Source: Bacteroidales bacterium
Lineage (GTDB): Bacteria; Bacteroidota; Bacteroidia; Bacteroidales; Marinilabiliaceae
NCBI GenBank assembly: GCA_024401355.1
Contig: JAKSLF010000025.1
Coordinates: forward strand, 1-45,712
Length of the DNA: 45,712 bases
Reading direction: 5' to 3'
Positions 22,964 through 32,458 of the stretch are shown in pieces (position 1 is the first letter of the stretch; every line of letters starts with the position of its first letter). The notes below the pieces were generated by a model. The model was not told where the DNA came from and searched no databases. It was given only the letters and a program-made list of their open reading frames with translations. A program made the translations under genes and the position numbers.

Positions 22964-24709
22964 ATGTCTGTAATGCATTTGAACGGACTAAAAAGTTTGA
23001 TAATACTGCTGTTGTGTTGCTTGGCGATGAACCAGGTACAAGCTCAGCGACTGCTTGATTTCAACGTCACCACGAGAGTTTCGGCTCAGGTGGGAACGGA
23101 ATCGTTGCAGCCGTTGTGGTCGTATTCGAACCAGTGGGGATTGGAGAACATGTATGACCAAGCCAACTTGTCATTGTATGCGAAAGCGACAATAGGATGG
23201 AAGACATCGACAGACGTTAATCTAAAGTGGTGTGGACTACATGGTGCGCACGACACGGAAAGATTGATACCTTTATTTAGTGTTAGAGCCGGACTGAGTG
23301 GGCAGTTGTCTACAGAGAAGGAGAGAATCTTTGTGCATGAAGGATACTTGACAGGCAACCTGTGGATATTTGACTATACAATAGGTATGCATGCGATGAC
23401 GCCGGTGTTGAGCAACAATGAGTTGTCGTCGGGTTCGTACTTGATGAGCAACAATGCTCGTCCGTTGCCGAGAGTTGGTGCTGGATTGTTTAAATACTGG
23501 TCGTTGCCGTTTACTTGGGACTTGATTCAGGTGAGAGGTTCGGTATTCTTCAGCTACATGAACGACGAGGGGAACAGCAAATTCACAGACAAGATATTGC
23601 TGCATGAGAAGTGTGCTTACGGACGATTGGGAACACCATTTGTCAAGCCTTATCTTGGACTGGTTCACTCGGTGATGATGGGTGGAGTATTGCCAAACGG
23701 GAAAAAGACTCCTATTGACTTGTGGCATTCGATGTTTGGAATGTCGGGGTCAACGGCGAAGTTTAGTGAAGACGGTCAGCGAGGAGAAGTTACCAATGCG
23801 GCTGGTGGCCATCAGGGAATGTGGGATGCCGGAGTTGACATCGACATAGCGAACGTCAGCTTGAGTGCATATTATCAGCGTCCTTTTGCTGACAGCAAGG
23901 CGATGTATCTGTTTTTCGACAAAATAGGTGGCTATGGCGCCAAGGACATGACGATAGGTGTTGACCTGAGAATCAAGAACAGGAACAAGACGCATGTGAA
24001 CCTTGAGTTTGTTCGAACAGTATGGCAGGGATCGAGAGCAACACCTGATCCGGTGATTGTAGACAAGTATGGAAACACACATTATATCTATCCGGGCGAC
24101 CTTGACGAAAGCAACTGGAGATCGTGGATGGAGACATACATTCCGCAGGAAGTCATAGATGCATACGAAGTTCACATAAACAATCCGATGGTTGGATTTG
24201 GCGACCTGTCGAGACTCTTCATGTGGCATTATAACAAAGGAATATATGGCTATGGAGGCAGAACGCAGTACTCGTCAAATTCTTATTACAAGCAGGGATG
24301 GAGCAAAGACGGACTGTGTATGGGATCGGCATTGTTCCACACGATGAAGACAGGAGAGAAGTATGCCGACGCATCGAGAATAAATGTGGACACCAACTTT
24401 CCGCTGGTTAGACTTTGGGCGGCCAACGTCGGTGTGAGTGGAAAGATGAATGATAAATTGGATTACGTGTTTAGATATACATATTCGCGAAACTTTGGAA
24501 GCTGGGTAGGAACATACCGAGGAGCATATAGTTGGGAAGAGACTCCGAACTATTTCTATTCGCCTGATGGTATGGTAGAGCATTACATCCTGCTGAAAGC
24601 CACTTATGCATATAGAGACAACCTCTCGTTTCAGGGTAGCATAGCGGCGGATCTGGGTGAGATGTATAATTCGGCATCATTAAAGTTGGCTGCAATTTAT
24701 AACTTCTAA
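22964..24709 (+). CDS. Wzi-like capsule assembly outer-membrane protein
   Basis: An exported beta-barrel protein of 581 aa. A signal peptide spans about 1-27 ('LLCCLAMNQVQAQ'). The body alternates aromatic and polar residues, as expected for an outer-membrane barrel, and ends in 'AAIYNF' with a C-terminal Phe. The segment 'MTPVLSNNELSSGSYLMSNN' matches the Wzi family block, followed by 'ARPLPRVGAGLFKY'. Wzi proteins anchor or assemble capsule at the surface. It lies 10 bases upstream of the ABC exporter gene. Confidence 0.88.
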   Translation: MSVMHLNGLKSLIILLLCCLAMNQVQAQRLLDFNVTTRVSAQVGTESLQPLWSYSNQWGLENMYDQANLSLYAKATIGWKTSTDVNLKWCGLHGAHDTERLIPLFSVRAGLSGQLSTEKERIFVHEGYLTGNLWIFDYTIGMHAMTPVLSNNELSSGSYLMSNNARPLPRVGAGLFKYWSLPFTWDLIQVRGSVFFSYMNDEGNSKFTDKILLHEKCAYGRLGTPFVKPYLGLVHSVMMGGVLPNGKKTPIDLWHSMFGMSGSTAKFSEDGQRGEVTNAAGGHQGMWDAGVDIDIANVSLSAYYQRPFADSKAMYLFFDKIGGYGAKDMTIGVDLRIKNRNKTHVNLEFVRTVWQGSRATPDPVIVDKYGNTHYIYPGDLDESNWRSWMETYIPQEVIDAYEVHINNPMVGFGDLSRLFMWHYNKGIYGYGGRTQYSSNSYYKQGWSKDGLCMGSALFHTMKTGEKYADASRINVDTNFPLVRLWAANVGVSGKMNDKLDYVFRYTYSRNFGSWVGTYRGAYSWEETPNYFYSPDGMVEHYILLKATYAYRDNLSFQGSIAADLGEMYNSASLKLAAIYNF

Positions 24710-24719
24710 CGATAGGACA

Positions 24720-26558
24720 ATGTTAAAGCAATTCTTTGCCCTTTTGGCACGATATATAAAACCATACCGAAAGCATCTGGTTTGGGCTGTGATATTGAAC
24801 TTTGTATCGCAGTGGCTCAATGTGTTTTCGTTTGCTACCTTGATACCAATCTTAAACCTGCTCTTTAAGATAGACACCACACATTATGAATTCATGGACT
24901 TTGAGTGGAACCATGTCAGCAAGGACGTCTTGATAAACAATGGCTACTACTACATTCAGCAGGTTGTTTTGCAATATGGCGAATTCCTTACATTGCTGAT
25001 AATGGGTGGTGTGCTGATATTCATGACAGCATTGAAGACGGCAGGATATTTTGGTTCGGGAGCCGTGATGGTACCATTGAGAACAGGTATAGTGAAAGAC
25101 ATACGAATAGAAGTATATAATAAAGTATTGAGATTGCCTCTCAGTTTCTTCTCGGAAGAGCGCAAGGGCGATATTATGGCCAGAATGAGTGCTGACGTGC
25201 AGTCGGTGGAGAACTCGTTGACGAGCAGTTTGGACATGCTGATAAGGAATCCAATCGCAATAATTGTATGTTTTATTACTCTGTTTGGCGTCAGCTGGCA
25301 GTTGACATTGTTTGTGCTGATAGTCATTCCGATTGCGGGTTGGGGCATGGGCAGCGTGTCGAGAAAATTGAAGAGCAGCGGAACCGAAGTGCAGGGAGCA
25401 TGGGGTGATATAGTTGCCCAGTTGGATGAAACATTGGGTGGACTGAGAATCATCAAGGCATTCTTGGCAGAGAATAGGATGTTGAAGAGATTTACAGAGA
25501 CCAATGAAGGCTTCAGGCAGGCGACGAACAACATGGTCATCAGACAGACCTCGGCTCATCCGATGAGTGAGTTCATGGGAACATGTATGATAGTGTTGGT
25601 GCTTTGGTTTGGTGGATATCTGATATTGCAGGACAGGTCGCCTATCGACGCCTCGATGTTTATCTTTTACATGGTGATACTATATAGCATCATCAATCCA
25701 TTCAAGGACTTATCGAAAGCCTTCTACAATATACCATTAGGAATGGCCTCGATGGAGCGAATTGATTTTATCCTTAAGGCAGAGAACCCAATCAAGAATC
25801 CTGAGAATCCAAAAGTATTGGATGGATTCAATTCAGATTTGGAAATCAGAGACGTGTCTTTCTCGTATACTCCAGGAAGGGAAGTGCTTAAGCATATTAA
25901 CATCACCATTCCGAAAGGTAAGACAATTGCCTTGGTTGGACAGTCGGGATCAGGTAAGAGTACATTGGTTGATTTGATACCGCGTTTTCATGAAGTTGGT
26001 GAAGGAGCGATATTGATTGATGGCAAGAACATCAAGGACGTCACATTGACAGACTTGCGTCAGCTGATAGGTAATGTAAACCAGGAAGCAATATTGTTTA
26101 ACGACACATTCTATAACAACATAACATTCGGATGTCCGGGTGCTACGATGGAGCAAGTGATAGAAGCCGCCAAGATAGCCAATGCGCATGAGTTCATCAT
26201 GGAGTCGGAGAATGGATATAACACCTATATTGGTGACCGTGGAGGCAGGTTGTCGGGTGGTCAGCGTCAGCGAGTAAGTATAGCAAGAGCTATATTGAAG
26301 AACCCGCCTATTTTGATTTTGGATGAAGCGACGAGTGCCCTTGACACGGAGAGTGAGAGACTTGTGCAGGAAGCATTGGAGCGACTGATGAAGAGTCGAA
26401 CAACAATCGCCATTGCCCACAGATTGTCAACCATCAAGAATGCAGACGAGATATACGTGATGAAAGAGGGAGAGATAGTAGAGCGAGGTACGCATGATGA
26501 GTTGTTGGCACGTGATGGGTACTACAAGAAGCTTACTGAGATGCAGAATGTGAATTAG
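24720..26558 (+). CDS. ABC exporter, MsbA-type lipid flippase candidate
   Basis: A fused half-transporter of 612 aa. Residues 1-345 form a six-helix exporter domain with a long periplasmic loop (about 50-85). The ATPase domain has Walker A GQSGSGKST (407-415), signature LSGGQRQR (511-518), Walker B ILILDE (531-536) and switch H567. It resembles MsbA and PglK-like flippases. Its location between wzi and the glycosyltransferase genes suggests it flips lipid A-core or a lipid-linked glycan across the inner membrane. Spacing implies an operon with wzi. Confidence 0.9.
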   Translation: MLKQFFALLARYIKPYRKHLVWAVILNFVSQWLNVFSFATLIPILNLLFKIDTTHYEFMDFEWNHVSKDVLINNGYYYIQQVVLQYGEFLTLLIMGGVLIFMTALKTAGYFGSGAVMVPLRTGIVKDIRIEVYNKVLRLPLSFFSEERKGDIMARMSADVQSVENSLTSSLDMLIRNPIAIIVCFITLFGVSWQLTLFVLIVIPIAGWGMGSVSRKLKSSGTEVQGAWGDIVAQLDETLGGLRIIKAFLAENRMLKRFTETNEGFRQATNNMVIRQTSAHPMSEFMGTCMIVLVLWFGGYLILQDRSPIDASMFIFYMVILYSIINPFKDLSKAFYNIPLGMASMERIDFILKAENPIKNPENPKVLDGFNSDLEIRDVSFSYTPGREVLKHINITIPKGKTIALVGQSGSGKSTLVDLIPRFHEVGEGAILIDGKNIKDVTLTDLRQLIGNVNQEAILFNDTFYNNITFGCPGATMEQVIEAAKIANAHEFIMESENGYNTYIGDRGGRLSGGQRQRVSIARAILKNPPILILDEATSALDTESERLVQEALERLMKSRTTIAIAHRLSTIKNADEIYVMKEGEIVERGTHDELLARDGYYKKLTEMQNVN

Positions 26559-26603
26559 TATTATGTAGGACTCATAGTCTCCTTAATCTACGAATATAGA
26601 AAC

Positions 26604-28133
26604 ATGAAGACGCTGTCATTTAAGCTATTGGTAACAAACCCCATTAGGTTTGGTTTTATGCACATAATGGCCCTGTTTGTAAAAGGGTCGAAATGGCGTA
26701 AAAAGATAGAAGACAGTGGTTTGTTTGATTCCGAGTATTACAAGACGCAAGTTGCTGGAGGAGAGACGATGAGTGATTCGGCGTTGCTCTACCATTATTT
26801 GCGAACGGGATGGAAGGCAGGGTATGACCCTTCAGAAGCATTTTGTACAGATGCGTATTGTGATCAGTTTTACTGGCACAATAAATTTTCGTATTCGCCG
26901 TTAGAGCACTATCTTTTTTGGGGGTACAGGCATGATTGTTCACCTATCCCATCGTCGTATTATCGTGATATTGTTCATGGGCAAGGTTTAGAAGAGTGGA
27001 TAGGATGGGCCAAGCGACAAGAGCGTCCCGTATTACTTATCAGTCATGAGTTTTCCAATACAGGTGCTCCTATAGCGTTATTAGGGATGGCCGAATCGAT
27101 GAAAAAGATAGGGTTGACCCCGCTTATGGTATCATTGACCAGTGGCAATCTGCAAGGAGAGATAACTAGAAGGGGGATAGAAAATATTGTTGTTGGGCTA
27201 TTCCCGTCACCCTACAGGAGAAGATATAAAGAAGAGCGGCTACGTGTAAAGCGCTTTATGGAAGCGTTTGATTTTGTCGTTTTCAACTGTATAATAGGTC
27301 TTTGTTGGGCGGCCGATTTACCTAAGATAGATAAACCAAGTCTATGTTGGATTCATGATGGGCCAGTTGCGATGAAGAATGTGTTTGTCACAAGCAGGCT
27401 AGTGGAGAGTATATCTAAGATGTCACTAGTATATGCTGTCAGTCAGTTTACCATTGATGTATTTGCGCCCCACTGTGACAAGAATGTACTATTCCAGTTG
27501 TTTCCATATGGTATATCCGATATAGGAGAACATATAGAGCCTGAAGTCGAGAGTATTAGCGACGACGAGCAGCAAGTTGTGCGATTCCTCATGCCAGGTC
27601 AGATTACCAAAAGAAAAGGTCATCATATATTATTGGAAGCTATAAAGAAGCTACCTGACGATTATTTAAAAAGAATAAAGATAATTATAGCGGGGCCCAA
27701 AAGTATGTCGGAGATGGATTTGTACGAGCGAGTAGTAGGTTGGGCAGATAGTAGAGAAAATGTAGAATATAGAGGAGAACTATCGCACGATTTATTTGTG
27801 AAACTATACGATGAGGTTGACATTGTTTTATGTCCATCGTTAGAAGATCCGCTGCCGATAGTATGTGCTGAATCGCTTTCGAAAGGTAAGGCTATAATAG
27901 TGAGTGATCACACGGGAACTGCAGGTTTGATTGACGATAAGAAAAATGGACTTATAGTTAAAGCAGGAAATATTGATTCGTTGGCAGACGCAATATGTTA
28001 CGCTATCGAACATCCAAGAGAGATGAAAGAAGTAGGAAATCGAGGACGAAAAGTATTTGAAGAAGTATTTGATGTAGACTCATTTGATCGCAGGGTTGCC
28101 CAGATGGTAGATGCTGCATATAGTATTAAATAA
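26604..28133 (+). CDS. Modular family 4 glycosyltransferase
   Basis: A protein of 509 aa. Residues about 38-112 are a non-catalytic module of the type 'SGLFDSEYYK...HYLRTGWKAGYDPS...PLEHYLFWGYR', found attached to many bacterial glycosyltransferases. From about 141 onward is a GT-B fold GT4 enzyme: 'SHEFSNTGAPIALL' (147-160) is the N-terminal acceptor side, and the donor-binding region includes 'EDPLPIVCAE' (414-423) and 'SDHTGTAGLI'. The same module and a related GT4 domain occur in the convergent 829-aa protein. The sugar specificity is unknown. It likely extends an LPS or capsule chain in the cytoplasm. Codons look more AT-rich than those of ileS or dnaE. Confidence 0.88.
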   Translation: MKTLSFKLLVTNPIRFGFMHIMALFVKGSKWRKKIEDSGLFDSEYYKTQVAGGETMSDSALLYHYLRTGWKAGYDPSEAFCTDAYCDQFYWHNKFSYSPLEHYLFWGYRHDCSPIPSSYYRDIVHGQGLEEWIGWAKRQERPVLLISHEFSNTGAPIALLGMAESMKKIGLTPLMVSLTSGNLQGEITRRGIENIVVGLFPSPYRRRYKEERLRVKRFMEAFDFVVFNCIIGLCWAADLPKIDKPSLCWIHDGPVAMKNVFVTSRLVESISKMSLVYAVSQFTIDVFAPHCDKNVLFQLFPYGISDIGEHIEPEVESISDDEQQVVRFLMPGQITKRKGHHILLEAIKKLPDDYLKRIKIIIAGPKSMSEMDLYERVVGWADSRENVEYRGELSHDLFVKLYDEVDIVLCPSLEDPLPIVCAESLSKGKAIIVSDHTGTAGLIDDKKNGLIVKAGNIDSLADAICYAIEHPREMKEVGNRGRKVFEEVFDVDSFDRRVAQMVDAAYSIK

Positions 28134-28155
28134 AAAAGGCAAAGAAAGTATAACG

Positions 28156-29927
28156 ATGAATGAGATTATGAGAAAGGCAGACGCAATATTCAGAGCAATA
28201 ATGATGCCTGTAAGTAAGAATGTTTGTTTCTTCTTGACATTGATATTGTTTTCTGTAACACTTTCGGTACTTTCAATGATTGTCACGGAAGAACCAGCAA
28301 ACCCGTACATGATATGGATTGCTCCGATTTTTGGCTCATATATAGTATGTCTACTGGCGTGGGTACTAGAAAAAGTGTTTATGAGGTGGGTTGTGTGGGT
28401 AATCTCTATAGTGTTTCTATACGCTGAATTGTTTACTCTATTTTTCCATCATTCATTATATAACATTCATGTAGTTCAGCTATTAACAGATACAGATGCG
28501 CGAGAGAGTCTGGAATTTGTCTCATCTGCTTTTTCATCATCAGCATTTCTATATTCAGTTATTATTACCATTGGGATACTTGTGATAGGATTTCTAATCT
28601 CAAAGTATTTCAAATTGTTATGTAATAAAGTTCAAGTTGTGAAACGAATATCCACATGCGTTTCATTGGTATTAGTTATAATTTCGGCTATTATTCAGCA
28701 TGATGCTTATGTCAGACTAAAGAAATGCTTTGATTATGAGTATTTAGGCAACTTTATCTCGTATGAAAATGAGAAGCCAAGACAAGATACCCCAGTAGTG
28801 AGATTTTTATATGGGTTGTCGTTCAAGTATGTAGTATTAAAAGACCTCAAGAATATTGAGACAACTGTAGAGCAAACGAAAGTAGATGGATGTTCCTATA
28901 AGTGTCCGCTGATAGTTCTTGTTATAGGAGAGTCGTATGATAAAGCGCATGCACACGTATACAACCCGTCGTATCTTGAGACGACTCCACAGCTATCGGC
29001 ACTGAAGCAATCGGGCAATTTGTTCCTTTTTGACAATGCGATAACATCCCACAATCATACAACAGAAGCATTTAAGGAGATGTTTTCTACATCCTCTTTT
29101 GATGGAGCTGATGATTGGACCAATCACTCATTATTTACGGCAGTATTCAAGAAGGCTGGATACGATGTGTATTTCCTTTCAAACCAGTTTGCATCTAATT
29201 TTGATGATATATGGAATCACTTTGGGGTACGCTATTTAATAATAGGAAGCTCTCGGAGTTGCAATTTACCTATAGAAACAGGAATGTATACCCTTTTGAT
29301 GGTGAACTTATCGAAGAGATACCTGATATAGAAGTTTTAAAAAGTAAGCCGACGCTAATAGTAGTTCATCTTATTGGTCAGCATGTTGATTATGCACTAC
29401 GGTACACTGAAGAGTTCAGAAAATTTACGCCAGACGATGTAAATCCTCAATATGGAGGAGAGATAGGTAAGCATGTAGTAGCTAACTATGACAACTCCCT
29501 TTTATATAATGACTATGTGGTAGGCTCCATAATGCAGAAAGTCAGTGGTACTGATGCAATCTGCATATATTTAGCTGATCATGGTGAAGAGGTATATGAT
29601 TGGCGTGATGCCTATATGCGTACAGATGAGAGTGAATTGTTGCCCGAGGTAGCGCATTATCAGTTTGAGATACCCTTTATGGTGTATTTGTCGGATACAT
29701 TTAAGGCAAATCATGAAGATTTGGCGAAGAAAATCTCAGAATCGATGGATTTGAAGATTATGAATAAAGATTTGAGTCATATTCTGCTTAATCTTGGAGG
29801 TATAGAAACTCCAGAATATAATGCAAAATACGATTGCTTCTCAGACGAGTATGATAATGATAAAAAACGAATAGTAAGAGGCTCTTTTGATTTTGATGAG
29901 ATAATCAAGGGTTTTAAGGATAAATGA
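28156..29927 (+). pseudogene. Phosphoethanolamine transferase gene broken by a one-base frameshift
   Basis: An EptA/CptA-like membrane sulfatase-fold transferase split across two frames. Part one (28156 to a stop at 29331) has five N-terminal membrane segments, the metal-site VIGES (256-260) and the nucleophile region 'SHNHTTEAFKEMF' (T302/T303). Part two (in frame from about 29228 to 29927) carries 'LADHGEEVYDW' and 'AHYQFEIPFMVYLS'. Adding one G to the GGGG at 29224-29227 joins them as 'NHFGGTLFNNRKL' and gives a normal 590-aa protein. A sequencing error, a recent mutation or a reversible state are all possible. An upstream ATG at 28111 overlaps the GT4 gene; I prefer 28156. The product would decorate lipid A or core. 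Confidence 0.85.
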
Positions 29928-32417
29928 TTACGTGAGGAAAATATTCCTGACGTTATTGTTGAATGAGCAAGGGCAGAAATTATCGGTATAGATTGTTTTT
30001 GCCCTTTGTCCTATGTCAGGTAGAGCCTCTAAATGGTTGACTATATAAATAAATTTCTCTGCCAACATCTTTATATTACCACTTTCGAAAACGAAGCCAT
30101 TCACTCCATCCTGGATGAAAGAAGCTGTACCAGTATTGTCACTAACCAAAGTAGGGACACCGAACATAATTGCTTCGGTACAAGAAATAGGCATTGGGTC
30201 ATCAATTGAAGTACATAGCAACACGTCGGACTGTGAAATCATTTTCAAGAGGGATTCATGTTCAACTTCACCCAAGATATGTATATCAATATTCTCTTGA
30301 GACCTCAGCATTGATGCTAGATTTTTGTCATGTTCATTGCCTGCAATTGTTATGTCCAACTTAGACAAGACATCCGATGGCAGCAAATTTAGAGCTTTGA
30401 TGAGGATATCATGTCCTTTGCGAGCGTCGATAGTAGCAGCCATTATTAGTTTAATTTTTGATGAGGTCGGTTCCGATTCTTTAGGGACGCATGGAATATC
30501 CTTAATTCCATACAAGAACTGGTTGACACTCTTCAAAGAAGGGTATTCTTTTCTCAAGATATTTTCTGCGTAACGGCCTACGACCAATATTTCGTCAAAT
30601 AAGTCGAGATAATACTTTGCTTTATTGTTGAAAGAAAAACTTTGGATGCTCATCCAACCCTCGTGAACCCAGCAAATCTTTTTTGATGTGATATCCTTTA
30701 TTTCTCTAATCAGAGGAAGAGTTGAAATAGTATTGAATAGAACCACATCGAAGCACGAAGCGTAATCCTTGAAAGATATTTCGTTTGCTGGAGACGCTTT
30801 GCGAGTTATCAGGGAGTAGGCTATTTTATAATCTATTCCTTCGGATTCTATTTCTGAAAGTAGGACGCCCTCTTGGCGAGACAGTATTACAGGGTGAGCC
30901 CCTTGCTTTTTTAGGCTGACAGCCAGATTAAGGAGTGCTCGTGGTGCGCCAGTCATAGATAAATCGTGGCTGAAAAGCAAGATTGTCTTTTTGTCTTTTC
31001 TTATTGATTGGATTCTATCGACATCAGATTGGGTAATGCAGTGTTCCTGTACTTCGCGAACGCTATGGATTATTCTGCCCTCTTTACGCCCGCCATATTC
31101 ATAATGGTCTAGAGGGCACATGTTTACAGGAATCAACTCGACATGCTGTGTCAAGTAGGCATTATTATGGAATTTGGCAGAAGGGTTATCCCCTTCTCTC
31201 CAACCAATCGTACAATAATGCATAGAAGGCTTCAGCCCATACGTTTCCCGAACATTCTTCAAATAGTATGAGCGATCGAACAAAGGAGAATTTCTTACAC
31301 TTTCAAGCCCCTCCTCTTTTTGCATACTATTCTTTATGCCAATGATTTTATCACTAGCTGGCAAGAAAATAGCATTATTAACCTGAAACTTATCCTCTAT
31401 ATAATCGGCGCCATTATAAGATTCGTGCTGTCTCCAGAAAGTGAGTTTTTCGTCGACGAAGAACAGAAGATTGTTTTTTAAAATCTGTCTATAGAGCCAA
31501 AAATCTATCCAAGCAGGGATAGGAGATTCGAAAATCAAGGACTGTAGGACATCTTTTTTAATCATAACCGACGAAAAAGTCGGTATGAAATTAACCTCCT
31601 GATTATGTCGCAAATCTATTTTATTACCACCATCGCGGAGTAATTTTCTGACGACGGATATATATTCCTCTCTTTGTTCGATACATTTTGGGTCGCCAAC
31701 AAGTTGGATATTATTTGAGACAATACAAACGTCCTTGTATTTATTGATCATTTCGACCTTCTTCTCCAAGTGGTTTGGTGCCCAATAGTCGTCACTCTCG
31801 CAAAAAGCGACATAATCTCCTTTGGCATTCTCTATTGCAAGCTTCATTGAAGCGATAATACCCTTGTTTGCTCCATTAGGATGCAACAGCAATTTTATTT
31901 TATTGCTTTTTGAGACGTACCCATTGATTACTTCGACAGAATTATCTTCAGAACCATCATCTACGACAATTATTTCATAGTTGTCGTATGTTTGTTCCAG
32001 CAAAGAATCTAAAGTTTCCGGAATGAATTGGGCATAATTATAGCTTGTGACTATAATGCTAACAAGAGGTCTTATAGGATTTGTGGCATCATTGTATTTG
32101 CCGATAGAATTCTCGCCGTAGCAAACGTACCCTTGGTATCGGCCTTCGAATAAATAATGCATTAAAGGGTTTCGTCCCTGAGCATGAATAAGAGGGTATG
32201 CTGTAATATATCTTGAATGTGAAAATTTTGGAGAAGGAGAATAACCTTTTAAGTACCCAACTCTTATGTAATGTTTTATTGGGGTCATTTGACAATCCAC
32301 ACCCTTTAGGTATTTTTCTGTATACCATTGGGCATCAAACAGACCCGATATCTTGATTGTAGTCAAGATATATATTTTGCTGAATGCATGACTAATAAAT
32401 TTGGGTACTAATCTCAT
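29928..32417 (-). CDS. Fused GT2-GT4 glycosyltransferase with two accessory modules
   Basis: An 829-aa protein with four parts. The first is an accessory module at about 24-97 ('SGLFDAQWYTEKYL...HYIRVGYLKGYSPS...PLMHYLFEGRYQG'). A GT2 domain at about 117-330 has 'VVDDGSED' (151-158) and 'ESDD' (207-210). A second module at about 378-448 reads 'SPLFDRSYYL...HYCTIGWREGDNPS...PLDHYEYGGRKEGR'. A GT4 domain runs from about 478 to the end ('SMTGAPRALL' 487-496, 'DDPMPISCTEA', 'SDNTGTASFI'). It probably adds two sugars in sequence. It is the last gene of the GT8-GT4-GT2 operon, and its stop codon directly abuts the stop of the converging transferase gene. The DNA is AT-rich. Confidence 0.9.
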   Translation of the reverse strand: MRLVPKFISHAFSKIYILTTIKISGLFDAQWYTEKYLKGVDCQMTPIKHYIRVGYLKGYSPSPKFSHSRYITAYPLIHAQGRNPLMHYLFEGRYQGYVCYGENSIGKYNDATNPIRPLVSIIVTSYNYAQFIPETLDSLLEQTYDNYEIIVVDDGSEDNSVEVINGYVSKSNKIKLLLHPNGANKGIIASMKLAIENAKGDYVAFCESDDYWAPNHLEKKVEMINKYKDVCIVSNNIQLVGDPKCIEQREEYISVVRKLLRDGGNKIDLRHNQEVNFIPTFSSVMIKKDVLQSLIFESPIPAWIDFWLYRQILKNNLLFFVDEKLTFWRQHESYNGADYIEDKFQVNNAIFLPASDKIIGIKNSMQKEEGLESVRNSPLFDRSYYLKNVRETYGLKPSMHYCTIGWREGDNPSAKFHNNAYLTQHVELIPVNMCPLDHYEYGGRKEGRIIHSVREVQEHCITQSDVDRIQSIRKDKKTILLFSHDLSMTGAPRALLNLAVSLKKQGAHPVILSRQEGVLLSEIESEGIDYKIAYSLITRKASPANEISFKDYASCFDVVLFNTISTLPLIREIKDITSKKICWVHEGWMSIQSFSFNNKAKYYLDLFDEILVVGRYAENILRKEYPSLKSVNQFLYGIKDIPCVPKESEPTSSKIKLIMAATIDARKGHDILIKALNLLPSDVLSKLDITIAGNEHDKNLASMLRSQENIDIHILGEVEHESLLKMISQSDVLLCTSIDDPMPISCTEAIMFGVPTLVSDNTGTASFIQDGVNGFVFESGNIKMLAEKFIYIVNHLEALPDIGQRAKTIYTDNFCPCSFNNNVRNIFLT
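29930..29953. terminator. Hairpin at the zero-gap convergent gene junction
   Basis: ACGTGAGGAA (29930-29939) pairs with TTCCTGACGT (29944-29953) around a 4-nt loop, with one G-G mismatch. It lies inside the last codons of the 829-aa gene and just after the phosphoethanolamine transferase stop. T-tracts on either side are weak, so a bidirectional terminator is plausible rather than proven. Confidence 0.4.
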
Positions 32418-32458
32418 GTTGATACTTTTAGGAACTAATCAGATACAAAACGGCAAAT

